Origin: Methylococcaceae bacterium
GTDB taxonomy: Bacteria > Pseudomonadota > Gammaproteobacteria > Methylococcales > UBA1147
Length of the DNA: 9,648 nucleotides
Assembly (NCBI GenBank): GCA_022616595.1
Contig: JAKEEL010000227.1
Coordinates: forward strand, 1 to 9,648
Direction of reading: 5' to 3'
Position 1 is the first letter of the stretch; every line of letters begins with the position of its first letter. Position numbers and translations under genes: made by a program. Below, one piece after another: positions 1 to 6,221 of this stretch. The notes beneath the pieces are model-generated. The model did no database searches and was not told where the DNA came from. It worked only from the letters and a program-made list of their open reading frames with translations.

Positions 1-74
1 CCATGGACACTCCATTTCGTGCCAAGGTCGTTGTCTTCATATGCAGCACCCCAGATTGTGCAGTATGAAAACAT
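1..74 (-). other. Open fragment running off the window edge, possibly a sugar-epimerase remnant
   Basis: Reading leftward from an ATG at 74, 24 codons stay open to the window edge. They include the stretch AAYEDNDLGTKWSVH. The pattern aromatic-x-D-x-x-LG-x-x-W loosely recalls the C-terminal W-x-D-P-x-LGI-x-WP region of dTDP-4-dehydrorhamnose 3,5-epimerases (RmlC family). A preceding Tyr-Cys-Thr also recalls that family, but the spacing between the two is too short for an intact enzyme. No ribosome binding site is visible, and the upstream bases are AT-rich with a stop in this frame. It may be the start of an unrelated gene, a decayed remnant or chance. The resemblance is from memory and weak. 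Confidence 0.2.
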
Positions 75-105
75 TATAAATGGTATATTAGTAATTACCT
101 ATTCC

Positions 106-663
106 CTAAAGATAGTCGTATTCTACGGCGTCCTTCGTCAAGCTGTATCCCACGCCGGCGGAAAACTCAAGCCAGTCGGTCACCGGATATCGTCCGCTTA
201 GTTCGAAATCCCCGGACGCATGGCCGCGGTGATAAAAGTCATCCGAAAAGGAAACTCTGCCGGTAAACAAGTCGCTGTAATGCAGCAGCCAATAGAATTC
301 ATTGTAATCGGAGAATCGGCCGAAAACCTTCCCGTCGTAGAAGTATCGGGTCCATTGGATGTCCAGTCGCCAATCCTCTACTATAGGGGTGCTCCATCCC
401 AGATAGGGCGTTAATTCGAAATTCGCCCGATCGGGAAACGCCTCGTCTCCGGCATCAATGCTGGACGCCGAGGTTCCAAAATAAAATCCTGAGGAGTGTT
501 CGTAGTCGAGATTGGCCTGACCCGCAAAATCACCCGAACTTTTGGAATATCCGCGCCACACATAATCGCTGGCGATCGTCAATGCTCCATGGATTTCAGC
601 GAAAGCGGGCGAAGAATCGATTAGAAACAGTGGGGCGACAAGGCAGGCACGCAAATTTAACAC
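106..663 (-). CDS. TorF/Gcw_chp-family putative outer-membrane porin, short at the C-terminus
   Basis: This encodes 185 residues. A GTG start at 663 gives a signal peptide (VLNLRACLVAPLFLIDSSPAFA) with a likely cut after AFA, then a mature chain beginning EIHGALTIASDYVWRGYSKS. The SDYVWRGYS block and alternating aromatic/polar segments (SGFYFGTSASS, DWRLDIQWTRYFY, GRVSFSDDFYH, EFSAGVGYSL) are typical of the proteobacterial TorF/Gcw_chp barrel family. GTG was chosen because a purine-rich AAGAGAA lies just upstream. The longer in-frame ATG at 861 would overlap ugd by 86 nt and would bury the signal peptide. Family members are, as I recall, about 220-260 residues, so the TAG after EYDYL probably removes the last strands. 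It follows ugd by 112 nt on the same strand. The transported substrate is unknown. A sequencing error or true truncation cannot be told apart here. Confidence 0.75.
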   Translation of the reverse strand: MLNLRACLVAPLFLIDSSPAFAEIHGALTIASDYVWRGYSKSSGDFAGQANLDYEHSSGFYFGTSASSIDAGDEAFPDRANFELTPYLGWSTPIVEDWRLDIQWTRYFYDGKVFGRFSDYNEFYWLLHYSDLFTGRVSFSDDFYHRGHASGDFELSGRYPVTDWLEFSAGVGYSLTKDAVEYDYL

Positions 664-680
664 GCAATTCTCTTTCGCGT

Positions 681-706
681 TCCGAGGACTCGCTAGCGGC
701 TTCGGA
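681..706 (-). other. Imperfect hairpin candidate in the porin leader
   Basis: In the 112-nt gap between ugd and the porin gene, arms TCCGA and TCGGA flank the self-complementary core CGCTAGCG, slightly off-centre. The element ends 17 nt before the porin GTG. It has no following T-run, so it is not an ordinary intrinsic terminator. It could be a weak leader structure or chance. Confidence 0.2.
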
Positions 707-775
707 ATCGACCTGCCGGAACTACCAATGCAAACAGTCCGGGCTTCGGTTCGAGCAATTGGAGGACGACCGGTT

Positions 776-2107
776 CTATCCAGTCCGGCCGCGTCCGATT
801 CCGAAATAGTCGATCCCGATTTCGGCCATATATTCAGGATCGTATAAATTGCGTCCGTCAAATATTACCGGGTGATTCAACTCCGATTTGATCCGATCGA
901 AGTCGGGACTGCGAAAAACGTTCCATTCGGTGACCACGAACAAGGCGTCGCAGCCTGTGAGCACATCTTCGGCCGAATCGCACAGCACAAGAATCTCGCG
1001 GTCGCCATAAAGCCGGCGGGTTTCATTCATCGCGGCGGGATCGAAGCAGCGCACCTTGGCTCCCGCATCCCAGAGCGCTTCCATGAGCACCCGGCTCGGC
1101 GCTTCCCGCATGTCATCGGTATTCGGTTTGAAGGCCAGCCCCCACAGGCCGAAGGTCCTCCCGGCCAGGTCATCGTTAAAATAACGTCTGCATTTTTCGA
1201 ACAGCCTTTTTTTCTGGCGCTTGTTGACTGCTTCCACCGATTGCAGCAATTCCGCCCGGTAACCGACCGCACTCGCGGTACGATCGAGCGCGGTCACGTC
1301 CTTCGGAAAACAGGATCCGCCGTAACCGCAGCCGGGGTAGATGAAATGGTAACCGATCCGGGGGTCCGAGCCGATTCCGACTCGGACTTTTTCGATATCC
1401 GCGCCGAGCGCTTCGGCGAGCCCGGCAAGTTCGTTCATGAAGCTGATTTTTGTCGCGAGCATCGAATTCGCTGCGTATTTGGTCAGTTCCGAGGATCGAA
1501 TATCCATTTCCACCAGCCGGTCCCGATTGCGGTTGAACGGTGCATACAATGCTCGCAGCAATTGAGTCGCACGAGGACTGTCGGTCCCGACAACGATCCG
1601 GTCCGGCTTCATGAAATCCTCGATCGCGGCTCCCTCCTTGAGAAATTCGGGATTGGAAACCACATCGAATTCGATTCGGACCGCGCGTTCATCGAGTTCC
1701 GCCTGCACGGCCTGCCGCACCCGGTCGGCGGTGCCCACGGGAACCGTGGATTTGTTGATGATGATCCGGGTTTCGGTCATCCGTTTACCGATGCTGCCGG
1801 CAACCGCGAGCACATGCTGGAGATCCGCCGATCCGTCTTCGTCCGGAGGGGTTCCGACCGCGATGAACTGAAACAATCCATGCCTGACCGCGTGTTCGAT
1901 TTCGGTGGTAAAAGTAAGCCGTCCGGACTGGATATTCCGTTCCAGCAATCCATCCAGACCCGGTTCGTGAATCGGCACCTCGCCGTTGTTCAGGCGAGCG
2001 ATTTTCCCGGCGTCGATGTCGACACAGACCACGTGGTTTCCAACTTCAGCGAAACAGGCAGCCGTCACCAGACCGACATAACCCGATCCGAATATCGAAA
2101 TATTCAT
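776..2107 (-). CDS. ugd: UDP-glucose 6-dehydrogenase
   Basis: Cytosolic enzyme that oxidises UDP-glucose twice with NAD+ to UDP-glucuronate, a precursor for exopolysaccharide, capsule or LPS sugars. The 443 residues show the N-terminal Rossmann motif GSGYVGLVTAACFAEVGN (7-24), with Asp30 after it for NAD ribose binding. They also show NKSTVPVGTA (118-127), NPEFLKEG (152-159), SELTKYAANS (206-215) and the catalytic GYGGSCFPKD (261-270) with Cys266. Lys210, Asn214 and Asp270 occupy the expected active-site positions, each six residues beyond the Streptococcus pyogenes numbering. The C-terminal UDP-binding domain has GLAFKPNTDDMREAPS. Length is normal. The ATG lies 21 nt after the metZ stop, so the two are probably co-transcribed; the ribosome binding site is weak (CGGAA). 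A GDP-mannose dehydrogenase is less likely from the overall motif set. Confidence 0.96.
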   Translation of the reverse strand: MNISIFGSGYVGLVTAACFAEVGNHVVCVDIDAGKIARLNNGEVPIHEPGLDGLLERNIQSGRLTFTTEIEHAVRHGLFQFIAVGTPPDEDGSADLQHVLAVAGSIGKRMTETRIIINKSTVPVGTADRVRQAVQAELDERAVRIEFDVVSNPEFLKEGAAIEDFMKPDRIVVGTDSPRATQLLRALYAPFNRNRDRLVEMDIRSSELTKYAANSMLATKISFMNELAGLAEALGADIEKVRVGIGSDPRIGYHFIYPGCGYGGSCFPKDVTALDRTASAVGYRAELLQSVEAVNKRQKKRLFEKCRRYFNDDLAGRTFGLWGLAFKPNTDDMREAPSRVLMEALWDAGAKVRCFDPAAMNETRRLYGDREILVLCDSAEDVLTGCDALFVVTEWNVFRSPDFDRIKSELNHPVIFDGRNLYDPEYMAEIGIDYFGIGRGRTG

Positions 2108-2128
2108 AAAATTGAGTTCCGAGTTGTT

Positions 2129-3313
2129 TTATGCAAATCCAGGCTCAAGATCCTTCTTGATATCGTCAATCGATTCCAGGCCAACCGCGATACGCACCAG
2201 TCCTTCCGTGATTCCCGCGGCCTGTTTCTCCTGATCGGACAATCGACCATGGGTCGTCGTCGCGGGGTGGGTGATGGTTGTTTTGACATCCCCGAGGTTC
2301 GCGGTGATTGAAAGCATCGAAGTCGAATCGATCAACTTCCACGCGGCCTCCCTCCCCCCTTCCACTTCGAAACTCAGTACTCCTCCGGCGCCGTTTTGCT
2401 GTTCGCAAGCCAGCGCATATTGCGGATGGGAGTGCAAACCCGGGTAGTAGACTTTCGTGACCTCGGGCCGGTTTTCGAGCCAGTGAGCCAGATGCATCGC
2501 ATTTTCACAGTGGGCTCGCATTCGGATCGCAAGGGTCTCCAATCCGGTCAGAAAAACCCAGGCATTGAAAGGACTCATGCAGGCGCCGCCGGTTCGGAGA
2601 AAGGGATAAATCTGTTGTTCGATCAAGGATTCCGGGCCGACGATCGCCCCGCCGACGCAGCGGCCCTGTCCATCCAGGTACTTGGTCGCCGAATGGATCA
2701 CGAGGTCGGCGCCGAGAGCCAAGGGCTTCTGCAGCGCCGGCGTGCAAAATACGTTGTCGACCACCAAGAGACAACCGCGATCATGAGCCAGATCCGCGAG
2801 CGCGCGGATATCGACGATCTCGGTCAAGGGATTCGACGGCGTCTCCAGATACAGAAAACGGGTTTCTGGCCGGATCGCTTCTTCCCATGCATTCAGATCG
2901 GTCAGCTTTACAAAACTCGTCTCGACCCCGAACTTCGAAAAAAAATTCTGGAACAACAATACCGTATTCCCGAAAACGCTGCGCGAACAAACCACGTGGT
3001 CACCCGCTTTCAGCAAGCCCATGCCCAGCGAAGTAATGGCGGCCATTCCCGAAGATACCGCAAGGCACCGCTCGCCGCCTTCCATCGCCGCGAGCCTGTT
3101 TTCGAAGGTTCGGACGGTCGGATTGGTGAACCTCGAGTAAATATTCCCGAGACTCTGGCCGGAGAAACGCGCGGCGGCTTGGGCGGCGTTTTCGAATACA
3201 TAACTGGATGTCATGAAAATCGGGTCGCGATGCTCCGATTCCGCGGTCCGTACCTGCCCCGCGCGGATCGCCTGGGTTTCGACGGATTTGTCCGGACGAT
3301 CGAAAGGATTCAA
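2129..3313 (-). CDS. metZ: O-succinylhomoserine sulfhydrylase
   Basis: PLP enzyme of the Cys/Met metabolism family. It makes homocysteine directly from O-succinylhomoserine and sulfide, bypassing cystathionine in methionine synthesis. Across 394 residues one sees YSRFTNPT (59-66, phosphate-binding Tyr and Arg), SSGMAA (87-92), ETPSNP (157-162), VDN (185-187) and SATKYLDGQGR (208-218) with the PLP lysine Lys211. The C-terminal NLGDVKTTITHPATTTHGRL is typical. The ETQAIRAGQ start region and the whole chain resemble Pseudomonas MetZ more than MetB or MetY. The start is TTG: it is the first start codon after an upstream in-frame TGA, there is no ATG until residue 34, and AAGG lies 8 nt before it. 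The gene follows purF after 79 nt and precedes ugd by 21 nt. Confidence 0.93.
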   Translation of the reverse strand: MNPFDRPDKSVETQAIRAGQVRTAESEHRDPIFMTSSYVFENAAQAAARFSGQSLGNIYSRFTNPTVRTFENRLAAMEGGERCLAVSSGMAAITSLGMGLLKAGDHVVCSRSVFGNTVLLFQNFFSKFGVETSFVKLTDLNAWEEAIRPETRFLYLETPSNPLTEIVDIRALADLAHDRGCLLVVDNVFCTPALQKPLALGADLVIHSATKYLDGQGRCVGGAIVGPESLIEQQIYPFLRTGGACMSPFNAWVFLTGLETLAIRMRAHCENAMHLAHWLENRPEVTKVYYPGLHSHPQYALACEQQNGAGGVLSFEVEGGREAAWKLIDSTSMLSITANLGDVKTTITHPATTTHGRLSDQEKQAAGITEGLVRIAVGLESIDDIKKDLEPGFA

Positions 3314-3392
3314 TGATATGGCCTTATTATGTACTCAAAATGGAATGTTTCGAGAGTTTCCGCCCGTTCACGGGGTATCCGTCGAAAACCGG

Positions 3393-4907
3393 CTACACCG
3401 TGTTATAAAGATCGATGGCATACTCATCAATCTTGTGCCTGGATTTTCTGGCCTTATCGTTGCGTTTGCTTTCGAGTTTTTCCAGATATTCCGGATTGAT
3501 GTCACCGGTTATGTATTCGTTACTGAAACACGAGGTATCGAAATGCCGGATGTTCGAATGCTTGTGCCGAACCGTATCGATCAGGTCTTGCAGATCCTGA
3601 TAGATGACCCAGTCGGCGCCGATCACTTCCTGGACCGCCTGTTCGCTTCGGCCATGCGCGATCAGTTCGGCGGCCGCCGGCATATCGATTCCATACACAT
3701 TCGGATAACGAACCGGCGGTGAGGCGGAGGCAAGATAAACCCGGCGCGCGCCCGCATCGCGGGCCAATTGAATAATTTGCTTGGAAGTGGTTCCGCGCAC
3801 GATCGAGTCATCGACCAGCAACACATTTTTCCCTCTGAATTCGAGGCCGATCGCATTCAGCTTCTGGCGCACGGACTGCTTACGGATCTGCTGGCCCGGC
3901 ATGATGAAGGTACGGCCGATATAGCGATTCTTGATGAATCCCTCGCGATATTTCACCCCCAGTACATTGGCCAATTGCAGCGCCGCAGTACGGCTCGTAT
4001 CCGGTATCGGGATCACCACATCGATGTCGTGATCGGGACGAATGCGCAGAATCTTGGCCGCGAGTTTTTCACCCATGCGCAGGCGCGCCTTGTAAACCGA
4101 GATTCCATCGATGATCGAATCCGGCCGCGCGAAATACACGTATTCGAAAATGCACGGACAATGGTCGGTTTTTTCCGCGCACTGGCGATGATGCAGCGTG
4201 CCGTTTTTTTCGATGAAGACCGCTTCTCCGGGCCGGATATCGCGGACCAGCTTGAAGTCGAGCACGTCGAGCGCGACACTTTCCGAAGCGATGATATACT
4301 CGTTCGGTCCGGCGGACGATTTTCGTTCACCGAAAACCAGCGGTCGAATCCCATGCGGATCCCGGAAGCCGAGTATGCCGAATCCCGTGATCATGGCCAC
4401 GACCGAATAGGCGCCGCGACAACGTTTATGCACCATGGAAACCGCGCGGAATACATCGTCCACGTTCAGTCGCACTTTGCGCAACTGTTGCAACTCATGA
4501 GCGAAAACATTCAGCAGCACTTCCGAATCCGAATCGGTGTTGATATGCCGCTGGTCGTCGACAAACAATTCGTGTTTCAGCGATTCGGCATTGGTCAGAT
4601 TACCGTTATGGGCCAGGGTGATTCCGAAGGGTGAATTCACATAAAAGGGCTGCGCCTCGGCGGTGTTCTCGCAACCCGCGGTCGGATACCGGACATGCGC
4701 AATCCCCATGTTCCCGAACAATTGCGCCATGTGCCTGGATTGAAAAACATCCCGAACCAGACCGCTGCGCTTCCTGAGATAAAGTCGTCCGCCTTCACAA
4801 GTCACGATACCGGCGGCGTCCTGTCCGCGGTGCTGGAGTACTGTCAACGCCTCATACAGTTCGTTCTTTACGGGATGATTGGAAACTATGCCTGCAATGC
4901 CACACAT
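3393..4907 (-). CDS. purF: Amidophosphoribosyltransferase
   Basis: Catalyses the first committed step of de novo purine synthesis: PRPP plus glutamine gives 5-phosphoribosylamine. The protein (504 residues) starts MCGIAGI, so Cys2 becomes the N-terminal nucleophile after Met removal. There is no propeptide, as in the E. coli type. The Ntn glutaminase domain shows HRGQDAAG (26-33), HVRYPTAG (71-78), NGNLTN (101-106) and SDSE (126-129). The phosphoribosyltransferase domain has the PRPP loop VLLVDDSIVRGTTS (362-375), plus RDPHGIRPL (182-190) and a PPVRYPNVYGIDMP block. No cysteine set for the Bacillus-type iron-sulfur cluster is apparent, though I did not align it. The gene follows cvpA by 130 nt, the classic cvpA-purF pairing. 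No clear Shine-Dalgarno precedes the ATG, and no PurR-type operator was recognised. Confidence 0.98.
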   Translation of the reverse strand: MCGIAGIVSNHPVKNELYEALTVLQHRGQDAAGIVTCEGGRLYLRKRSGLVRDVFQSRHMAQLFGNMGIAHVRYPTAGCENTAEAQPFYVNSPFGITLAHNGNLTNAESLKHELFVDDQRHINTDSDSEVLLNVFAHELQQLRKVRLNVDDVFRAVSMVHKRCRGAYSVVAMITGFGILGFRDPHGIRPLVFGERKSSAGPNEYIIASESVALDVLDFKLVRDIRPGEAVFIEKNGTLHHRQCAEKTDHCPCIFEYVYFARPDSIIDGISVYKARLRMGEKLAAKILRIRPDHDIDVVIPIPDTSRTAALQLANVLGVKYREGFIKNRYIGRTFIMPGQQIRKQSVRQKLNAIGLEFRGKNVLLVDDSIVRGTTSKQIIQLARDAGARRVYLASASPPVRYPNVYGIDMPAAAELIAHGRSEQAVQEVIGADWVIYQDLQDLIDTVRHKHSNIRHFDTSCFSNEYITGDINPEYLEKLESKRNDKARKSRHKIDEYAIDLYNTV

Positions 4908-4971
4908 GGTTGAACAAAAGTAGTGAAAATTAAATTGCCCAATTCCAGAGGCCTTTTCCCGGCGTCAGAAT

Positions 4972-4977
4972 ATTATA
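4972..4977 (-). promoter_or_regulatory. Possible -10 box ahead of purF
   Basis: Within the 130-nt cvpA-purF gap the minus strand reads TATAAT exactly, in a locally AT-rich patch. It would give a leader of roughly 55-60 nt before the purF ATG. The hexamer 17 nt upstream (ACCGAA) is a poor -35, so this is only a candidate internal promoter. Confidence 0.25.
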
Positions 4978-5037
4978 AAGTTAAATGCGGATGCTTCGGT
5001 CTGTATTCGAAGTTCTCGACCCGCGTCCCCGCAGGGA

Positions 5038-5532
5038 TCAATGCCGGTAATCGATTTTCCCGGCAACTCCGGTTGGAACCTGCCTCTTCAACCATAAGGC
5101 AACCGATTGAAACGGAGAAACCAGGTTCGATTCGCGCCATCGGGAATCCCGTGGTAAGGAACTTAGACCCGCGAGCAGCACAATAATTGCAACCAGCAGA
5201 GCGCCTCGACCAGTACCGACCAGCAATCCCGCGAACCGGTTGGATCCGCTCAGCCCGCCTGAACGCACCAATTGTCTTAGAATGACCCTGAGCAAACGCC
5301 CAACGATCAGCGTCAAAAGGAACAGCGATGCGAACGAAACGGCCGACCGGAGCGATGCATTTGCAATCATCGATCGAAAATAAATCGATAATTCCTGACT
5401 GAAACTCAAGCCCACCCAGAATGCGGCGGTCCAAGTGATCAATGAAATTACCTCGGCCGCAAATCCCCGAATCAAGCCAATGAGCGCAAAAAAACTGATT
5501 AAACCGATAATCCCGTAGTCGATCCAAATCAA
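5038..5532 (-). CDS. cvpA: CvpA family inner-membrane protein
   Basis: Small integral membrane protein of the CvpA family, named for colicin V production and linked in enterics to envelope stress and bile resistance; its molecular activity is not settled. The 164 residues show about four hydrophobic helices: roughly 6-22, 28-44, 62-86 and 102-124. The conserved N-terminus is WIDYGIIGLISFFALIGLIRGF, and a Gly-rich segment GLSGSNRFAGLLVGTGRGALL precedes the last helix. The start is TTG at 5532: an in-frame TAA lies just upstream, AAGG sits 9 nt before, and this start aligns with residue 1 of E. coli CvpA (MVWIDY). It lies between the SPOR gene (140-nt gap) and purF (130-nt gap), the usual context. 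Confidence 0.92.
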   Translation of the reverse strand: MIWIDYGIIGLISFFALIGLIRGFAAEVISLITWTAAFWVGLSFSQELSIYFRSMIANASLRSAVSFASLFLLTLIVGRLLRVILRQLVRSGGLSGSNRFAGLLVGTGRGALLVAIIVLLAGLSSLPRDSRWRESNLVSPFQSVALWLKRQVPTGVAGKIDYRH

Positions 5533-5600
5533 TTCACATTACCTTATTCATGCAGCGTGCAGACGGATTGGCCAGCCGTATGTTCAATTTGGGGGACAAG

Positions 5601-5606
5601 ATTCTA
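5601..5606 (-). promoter_or_regulatory. Weak -10-like hexamer ahead of cvpA
   Basis: The minus strand reads TAGAAT (5 of 6 to consensus) about 70 nt before the cvpA start, in the 140-nt gap after the SPOR gene. No good -35 is found at 16-18 nt upstream. Reported only as a possible internal promoter for cvpA-purF. Confidence 0.15.
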
Positions 5607-5672
5607 CCAAATCAGGTTGCGATACACTACCAGTGCCCGGATGCCGAATATTTCGCGGCCGCCCGCAAAACC

Positions 5673-6185
5673 TCATGGAACTGGCAGCACAATGCCCTTC
5701 ACATCGAATTTGCGGGCTATACTGTCGCGCTGATTTCGCGCCCGCTGCTGGTCGAGTTCCGGGCCGACACGAACACGGAAGATTACCGTGCCGTTCTGCT
5801 TTCCGCTTTCCACATAGGCCGGAAACCCCGCTTTTCGTAATCGATCGCGCAACTGATCGGCATTTTCCTGCTTGCCGAAGCTCCCGACCTGAATGACCCA
5901 AGCCGTTAATTGCGCTTTGTTTTCATGCCCTGGGTTCGGTTCCGGATTCGGTGAATTTTGCACGGGCTCGGAAGTGGAAACCGGAGGGACGAAGGGCTCG
6001 GTATCGCCGAGTTCCTGCGGGGGTTGCGGTTGATTCTGTTCGATCTGAGCAGGAATCTCCGGGATCTCGAAGTCGCGGGTATCCAGACGGCTTCCGGAAT
6101 CGTCGAACAGCATTGGCACAAAAATCACGGCCAATGCCGATAAAACCGTCGCGCCGACCAAACGCTGTTTCAGTTTCGGATCCAT
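5673..6185 (-). CDS. dedD: DedD-like SPOR-domain cell-division protein
   Basis: Predicted single-pass inner-membrane protein with a periplasmic SPOR domain that binds denuded peptidoglycan at the septum, as DedD does in division. The 170 residues begin with a short cationic cytoplasmic segment (MDPKLKQRLVG), then one membrane helix (about 11-27, ending VPMLFDD as in DedD). A Pro/Gln/Glu-rich linker follows (about 30-92), then the SPOR domain (about 94-168) with AWVIQVGSFGKQENADQLRDRL and the two-strand FRVRVGP element. It is shorter than E. coli DedD (about 220), mainly in the linker. Its position between folC and cvpA is the standard dedD locus. It starts 36 nt after the folC stop. The Shine-Dalgarno is unclear and the start region is part of a dyad (6190-6214). 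Confidence 0.92.
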   Translation of the reverse strand: MDPKLKQRLVGATVLSALAVIFVPMLFDDSGSRLDTRDFEIPEIPAQIEQNQPQPPQELGDTEPFVPPVSTSEPVQNSPNPEPNPGHENKAQLTAWVIQVGSFGKQENADQLRDRLRKAGFPAYVESGKQNGTVIFRVRVGPELDQQRARNQRDSIARKFDVKGIVLPVP

Positions 6186-6189
6186 TCCG

Positions 6190-6214
6190 GGTTCGAGCAG
6201 TCGGAAATCGAACC
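6190..6214 (-). repeat. Perfect 7-bp inverted repeat in front of the dedD start
   Basis: GGTTCGA (6190-6196) and TCGAACC (6208-6214) are exact reverse complements separated by 11 nt. They fall wholly in the 36-nt gap between folC and the SPOR gene, and the downstream arm ends 4 nt before the SPOR ATG. In mRNA it could fold into a 7-bp stem over the ribosome binding region. No U-run follows, so it is not a standard terminator. Confidence 0.5.
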
Positions 6215-6221
6215 AAGCCCG

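Noticed and set aside
106..861. Longer version of the porin starting at ATG 861
   Set aside because: It would overlap ugd by 86 nt and place about 66 residues ahead of an obvious signal peptide; the GTG at 663 fits better.
872..2311. 479-codon open frame on the plus strand
   Set aside because: It lies antisense to ugd and the metZ 3' end, which are certain from catalytic motifs. The translation has no recognisable domain and looks like a GC-bias shadow.
2396..3316. 306-codon open frame on the plus strand
   Set aside because: Antisense to metZ, with no recognisable family; the metZ reading explains the sequence fully.
3326..3353. Promoter-like TCGAAA-N16-CATAAT ahead of metZ
   Set aside because: The predicted transcript would start only about 6 nt before the TTG and would exclude the AAGG ribosome binding site, so it is an unlikely metZ promoter.
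3768..4634. 288-codon open frame on the plus strand
   Set aside because: Antisense to purF and without recognisable motifs; a shadow of the purF codon pattern.
4973..5527. 184-codon minus-strand frame overlapping cvpA
   Set aside because: Out of frame with cvpA, whose four-helix pattern and conserved N-terminus are clear. The alternative has no coherent features.
5643..5659. Small inverted repeat just after the SPOR-gene stop
   Set aside because: Only a 4-bp stem with a bulge and no T-run; not a convincing terminator.
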